A DNA stretch of 64,000 nucleotides. Origin: Candidatus Poseidoniaceae archaeon. Lineage in GTDB: Archaea; Thermoplasmatota; Poseidoniia; Poseidoniales; Poseidoniaceae. Below are positions 61,918 through 64,000 of this stretch, one piece after another; position 1 is the stretch's first letter, and every line of letters starts with the position of its first letter. The translations under genes were made by a program, and so were the position numbers. The stretch lies in assembly GCA_028356125.1 (NCBI GenBank), contig JAOMTZ010000005.1, positions 1 through 64,000 on the forward strand. The letters are read 5' to 3'. The notes beneath the pieces are model-generated. The model was not told where the DNA came from and searched no databases. It saw only the letters and a program-made list of their open reading frames with translations.

Positions 61918-62436
61918 ATGGCGAGGGCTGTTATTGGAGGAGGCTGCTTTTGGTGTGTCGAGGGTGCATACAAGGATATGCGAGGAGTAGAGTCTGCATT
62001 GCCAGGATATGCTGGCGGTCATGACCCGAATCCAACATACAATTCTGTTTGTGCAGGAGTTACAGGCCATGCAGAAGTTGTTGAGATAATTTACGACTCA
62101 AGCATAATATCATACGAAACGATTCTAGAAGTATTTTTCACTGTTCATGACCCTACACAACTGAATAGACAAGGTAACGATGTCGGAACACAATACCGTT
62201 CATCAATATTCTACGTAGATGAAAATCAAAAACTAATTGCAGAAAATGTGTTAGAGGATTTCAAGCAATATTTCGATGATGAAATAGTCACCGAGATCGG
62301 TGAACTAACGAATTATCATGAAGCCGAAAAGTACCATCATAATTACTTCCAATTGAATCCCGGAAATGGATACTGCCAAATGGTTGTAGCCCCAAAATTG
62401 TCTAAGGTTAGACAAAAAATGGCACATCTTTACTGA
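61918..62436 (+). CDS. msrA: Peptide-methionine (S)-S-oxide reductase MsrA
   Basis: Repairs oxidised methionine in proteins. It has the active-site GCFWCVEG near residue 10, then GVESALPGYAGGH, VTGHAEVVEIIYD, HDPTQLNRQGNDVGTQYRSSIF and NYHEAEKYHHNYF, all MsrA hallmarks. At 172 residues it is complete. The start is the ATG at 61918, immediately before the core fold. Confidence 0.96.
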   Translation: MARAVIGGGCFWCVEGAYKDMRGVESALPGYAGGHDPNPTYNSVCAGVTGHAEVVEIIYDSSIISYETILEVFFTVHDPTQLNRQGNDVGTQYRSSIFYVDENQKLIAENVLEDFKQYFDDEIVTEIGELTNYHEAEKYHHNYFQLNPGNGYCQMVVAPKLSKVRQKMAHLY

Positions 62437-62473
62437 TGGGCATTATTTTGAGCCATACCCCTTGGGGGTGAAC

Positions 62474-64000
62474 ATGGTGAACAATGTAGTCACGCCACCG
62501 ACCCCCGTCAATGAACCGATTCTAGGATACCTCCCGGGTAGCAAAGAACGTGAAGAACTGAAAGCGCAAATTGCAATTCAAGAAAAGGAAATCATAGAGA
62601 TACCATGCATAATCAATGGTGAAGAAATATTCACTGGCAATGTAACTGAACAGGTTATGCCTCATGATCACAGTCACGTAATTGCAAGAGTTCACTTGGC
62701 TGGAGAAAAAGAAGTAAATGCTGCAATAGATGCTGCCCTTGATGCTCATCAAATGTGGTCCACAATGCCTTGGGAATCACGATGTGCCATATTCCTGAAA
62801 GCCAGTGAATTACTTGCTGGGCCGCGCAGAGCAGAAATCAATGCTTCCACAATGATTAACCAATCAAAAACTTGCCATCAAGCTGAGATTGATTCCGCCT
62901 GTGAGTTAATCGATTTCTGGAGATTCAATTCAGATTATTGTAGACAAATTTACGAGGACTTACAGCCACCAGTTTCTCCGTCAAGCATGTGGAACTCTAG
63001 TGAAATTAGACCCCTGGAAGGATTCGTATTCAGTGTCACACCATTCAACTTCAGTAGCATTGCTGCAAACCTTCCATCAAGTGCCGCAATTATGGGCAAC
63101 ACGGGAGTTTGGAAACCATCAAGGAACTCCTATGTCTCGAACTATAGATTGATGAAACTGATGATGGATGCAGGACTTCCAGCAGGAGTAATCAACTTCA
63201 TACCAGGAAAGGCAAGTGTAGTTGGAGATATTTGTATGTCTCATCCTGAACTAGCAGGAGTGCACTTTACTGGTTCAACTGGAGTATTCCGTAAACTGTG
63301 GAAAGACGTAGCAAATAATCTTGAGAATCTACGCTCATACCCACGTATTGTCGGGGAAACTGGAGGTAAGGACTTCATTGTCGCCCACCCTGATTGTGAT
63401 AGGCGAGCATTGGTAGTGGCTTTGCTGAGGGGATCTTTCGAGTTCCAAGGACAAAAGTGTAGTGCAGCGAGTCGAGCCTACGTCCCACAGAGTGTTTGGG
63501 ATGCTATTGGAGACGAATATTGTGAAGAGGTTTCTAAGATTACAATCGGAGACCCAAGAGACTTTTCCAACTTCATGTCTGCTGTTATCGACAAGAAATC
63601 CTTCGACAACATTGCAGGTTACATAGACCGTGCAAAAGCAGACCCTGGATGTAAAATTGTGACTGGTGGAGGATATGATGACTCCAAAGGTTACTTCATT
63701 GAACCAACAACTATTCTTTGTGATGACCCGAAATATGAGAGTATGGGTGAGGAAATATTTGGACCGGTTATGTCAATACACATCTATCCAGATAACGACT
63801 TTGAAAACATATTGAAGGTATGTGACTCAACTTCAGAATACGCACTAACTGGCTCGATTTTTGCTAAAGACAGAAGGCATATCGAAACAGCACTAGCTGC
63901 TCTCAGATACAGCGCTGGAAACTTTTACATCAATGATAAGCCAACTGGCGCAGTTGTAGGACAGCAGCCATTTGGCGGCGCTAGAGGAAGTGGAACCAAC
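62474..64000 (+). CDS. pruA: Delta-1-pyrroline-5-carboxylate dehydrogenase, C-terminus cut by window edge
   Basis: NAD-dependent aldehyde dehydrogenase that makes glutamate in proline breakdown. Frame open from ATG 62474 to the window end (509 codons). ALDH4-type features are GFVFSVTPFNFSSIAANLPSS, NTGVWKPS, AGVHFTGSTGVFRKLW, the Glu in VGETGGKDFIV and the catalytic Cys in FEFQGQKCSAASRAYVP, plus EEIFGPVMSIHIYPD and the final PFGGARGSG. A GGGGGTGAAC element lies before the ATG. A proline dehydrogenase is not in view. Confidence 0.93.
   Translation, partial: MVNNVVTPPTPVNEPILGYLPGSKEREELKAQIAIQEKEIIEIPCIINGEEIFTGNVTEQVMPHDHSHVIARVHLAGEKEVNAAIDAALDAHQMWSTMPWESRCAIFLKASELLAGPRRAEINASTMINQSKTCHQAEIDSACELIDFWRFNSDYCRQIYEDLQPPVSPSSMWNSSEIRPLEGFVFSVTPFNFSSIAANLPSSAAIMGNTGVWKPSRNSYVSNYRLMKLMMDAGLPAGVINFIPGKASVVGDICMSHPELAGVHFTGSTGVFRKLWKDVANNLENLRSYPRIVGETGGKDFIVAHPDCDRRALVVALLRGSFEFQGQKCSAASRAYVPQSVWDAIGDEYCEEVSKITIGDPRDFSNFMSAVIDKKSFDNIAGYIDRAKADPGCKIVTGGGYDDSKGYFIEPTTILCDDPKYESMGEEIFGPVMSIHIYPDNDFENILKVCDSTSEYALTGSIFAKDRRHIETALAALRYSAGNFYINDKPTGAVVGQQPFGGARGSGTN

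Overview
The window reads as a chromosome segment of a marine planktonic archaeon of the Thermoplasmatota, most likely Marine Group II (Candidatus Poseidoniales). Support: a complete archaeal-order S10/spc ribosomal protein cluster with eukaryote/archaea-only members (eS4, eL32, eL19, SUI1, RNase P Rpp29), a group II chaperonin, the Hef helicase-nuclease, an intron-containing tRNA-Trp, and several giant Asp-rich surface proteins with one C-terminal membrane anchor. The genus is an inference; no rRNA is present.

Layout. 1-14262 (minus strand): one long operon from L3 to SecY in the order L3-L4-L23-L2-S19-L22-S3-L29-SUI1-Rnp1-S17-L14-L24-S4e-L5-S14-S8-L6-L32e-L19e-L18-S5-L30-L15-SecY, with tiny gaps or 1-4 base overlaps and GAGGTG-type ribosome binding sites. 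14263-14529 holds its promoter and leader, facing Hef (plus). 17170-20007 encodes a striking pair: an HdrB-like protein and a ferredoxin-flavodoxin-SdhB-like fusion, both having lost most of the cysteines that bind Fe-S clusters in their families. Next come the thermosome, a 1.1-kaa surface protein, two membrane proteins, an aminotransferase and a secreted subtilase (20122-30479).

30558-32597 is an RNA-rich stretch: tRNA-Trp(CCA) with a 116-nt intron that carries a box C/D guide RNA, a 35-codon gene for ribosomal protein eL41, a pirin, tRNA-Arg(UCU), a SprT-like metalloprotease and tRNA-Ala(GGC). 32662-38857 holds a CD36-like two-anchor ectoprotein, a ferritin-like protein, a regulatory gap with three perfect inverted repeats, and a membrane enzyme resembling GPI ethanolamine-phosphate transferases.

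38925-61819 is a surface/exoprotein island: a 3528-residue protein with 42 RCC1 blades in six sets of seven, an SGNH-hydrolase surface protein broken by two in-frame TAA codons, a kexin-like protease with P domain, a DEAD-box RNA helicase with RGG tail, and a GDSL hydrolase with thrombospondin-type-3 repeats. The window ends with MsrA and a delta-1-pyrroline-5-carboxylate dehydrogenase that runs off the edge.

Overall: ribosome synthesis and protein export at one end, then a scavenging cell surface (proteases, esterases, calcium-binding stalks, propeller adhesin) consistent with a particle- and protein-degrading heterotroph. No CRISPR array, insertion sequence, integrase or rRNA gene was seen, and no gene-free stretch exceeds 300 bases.
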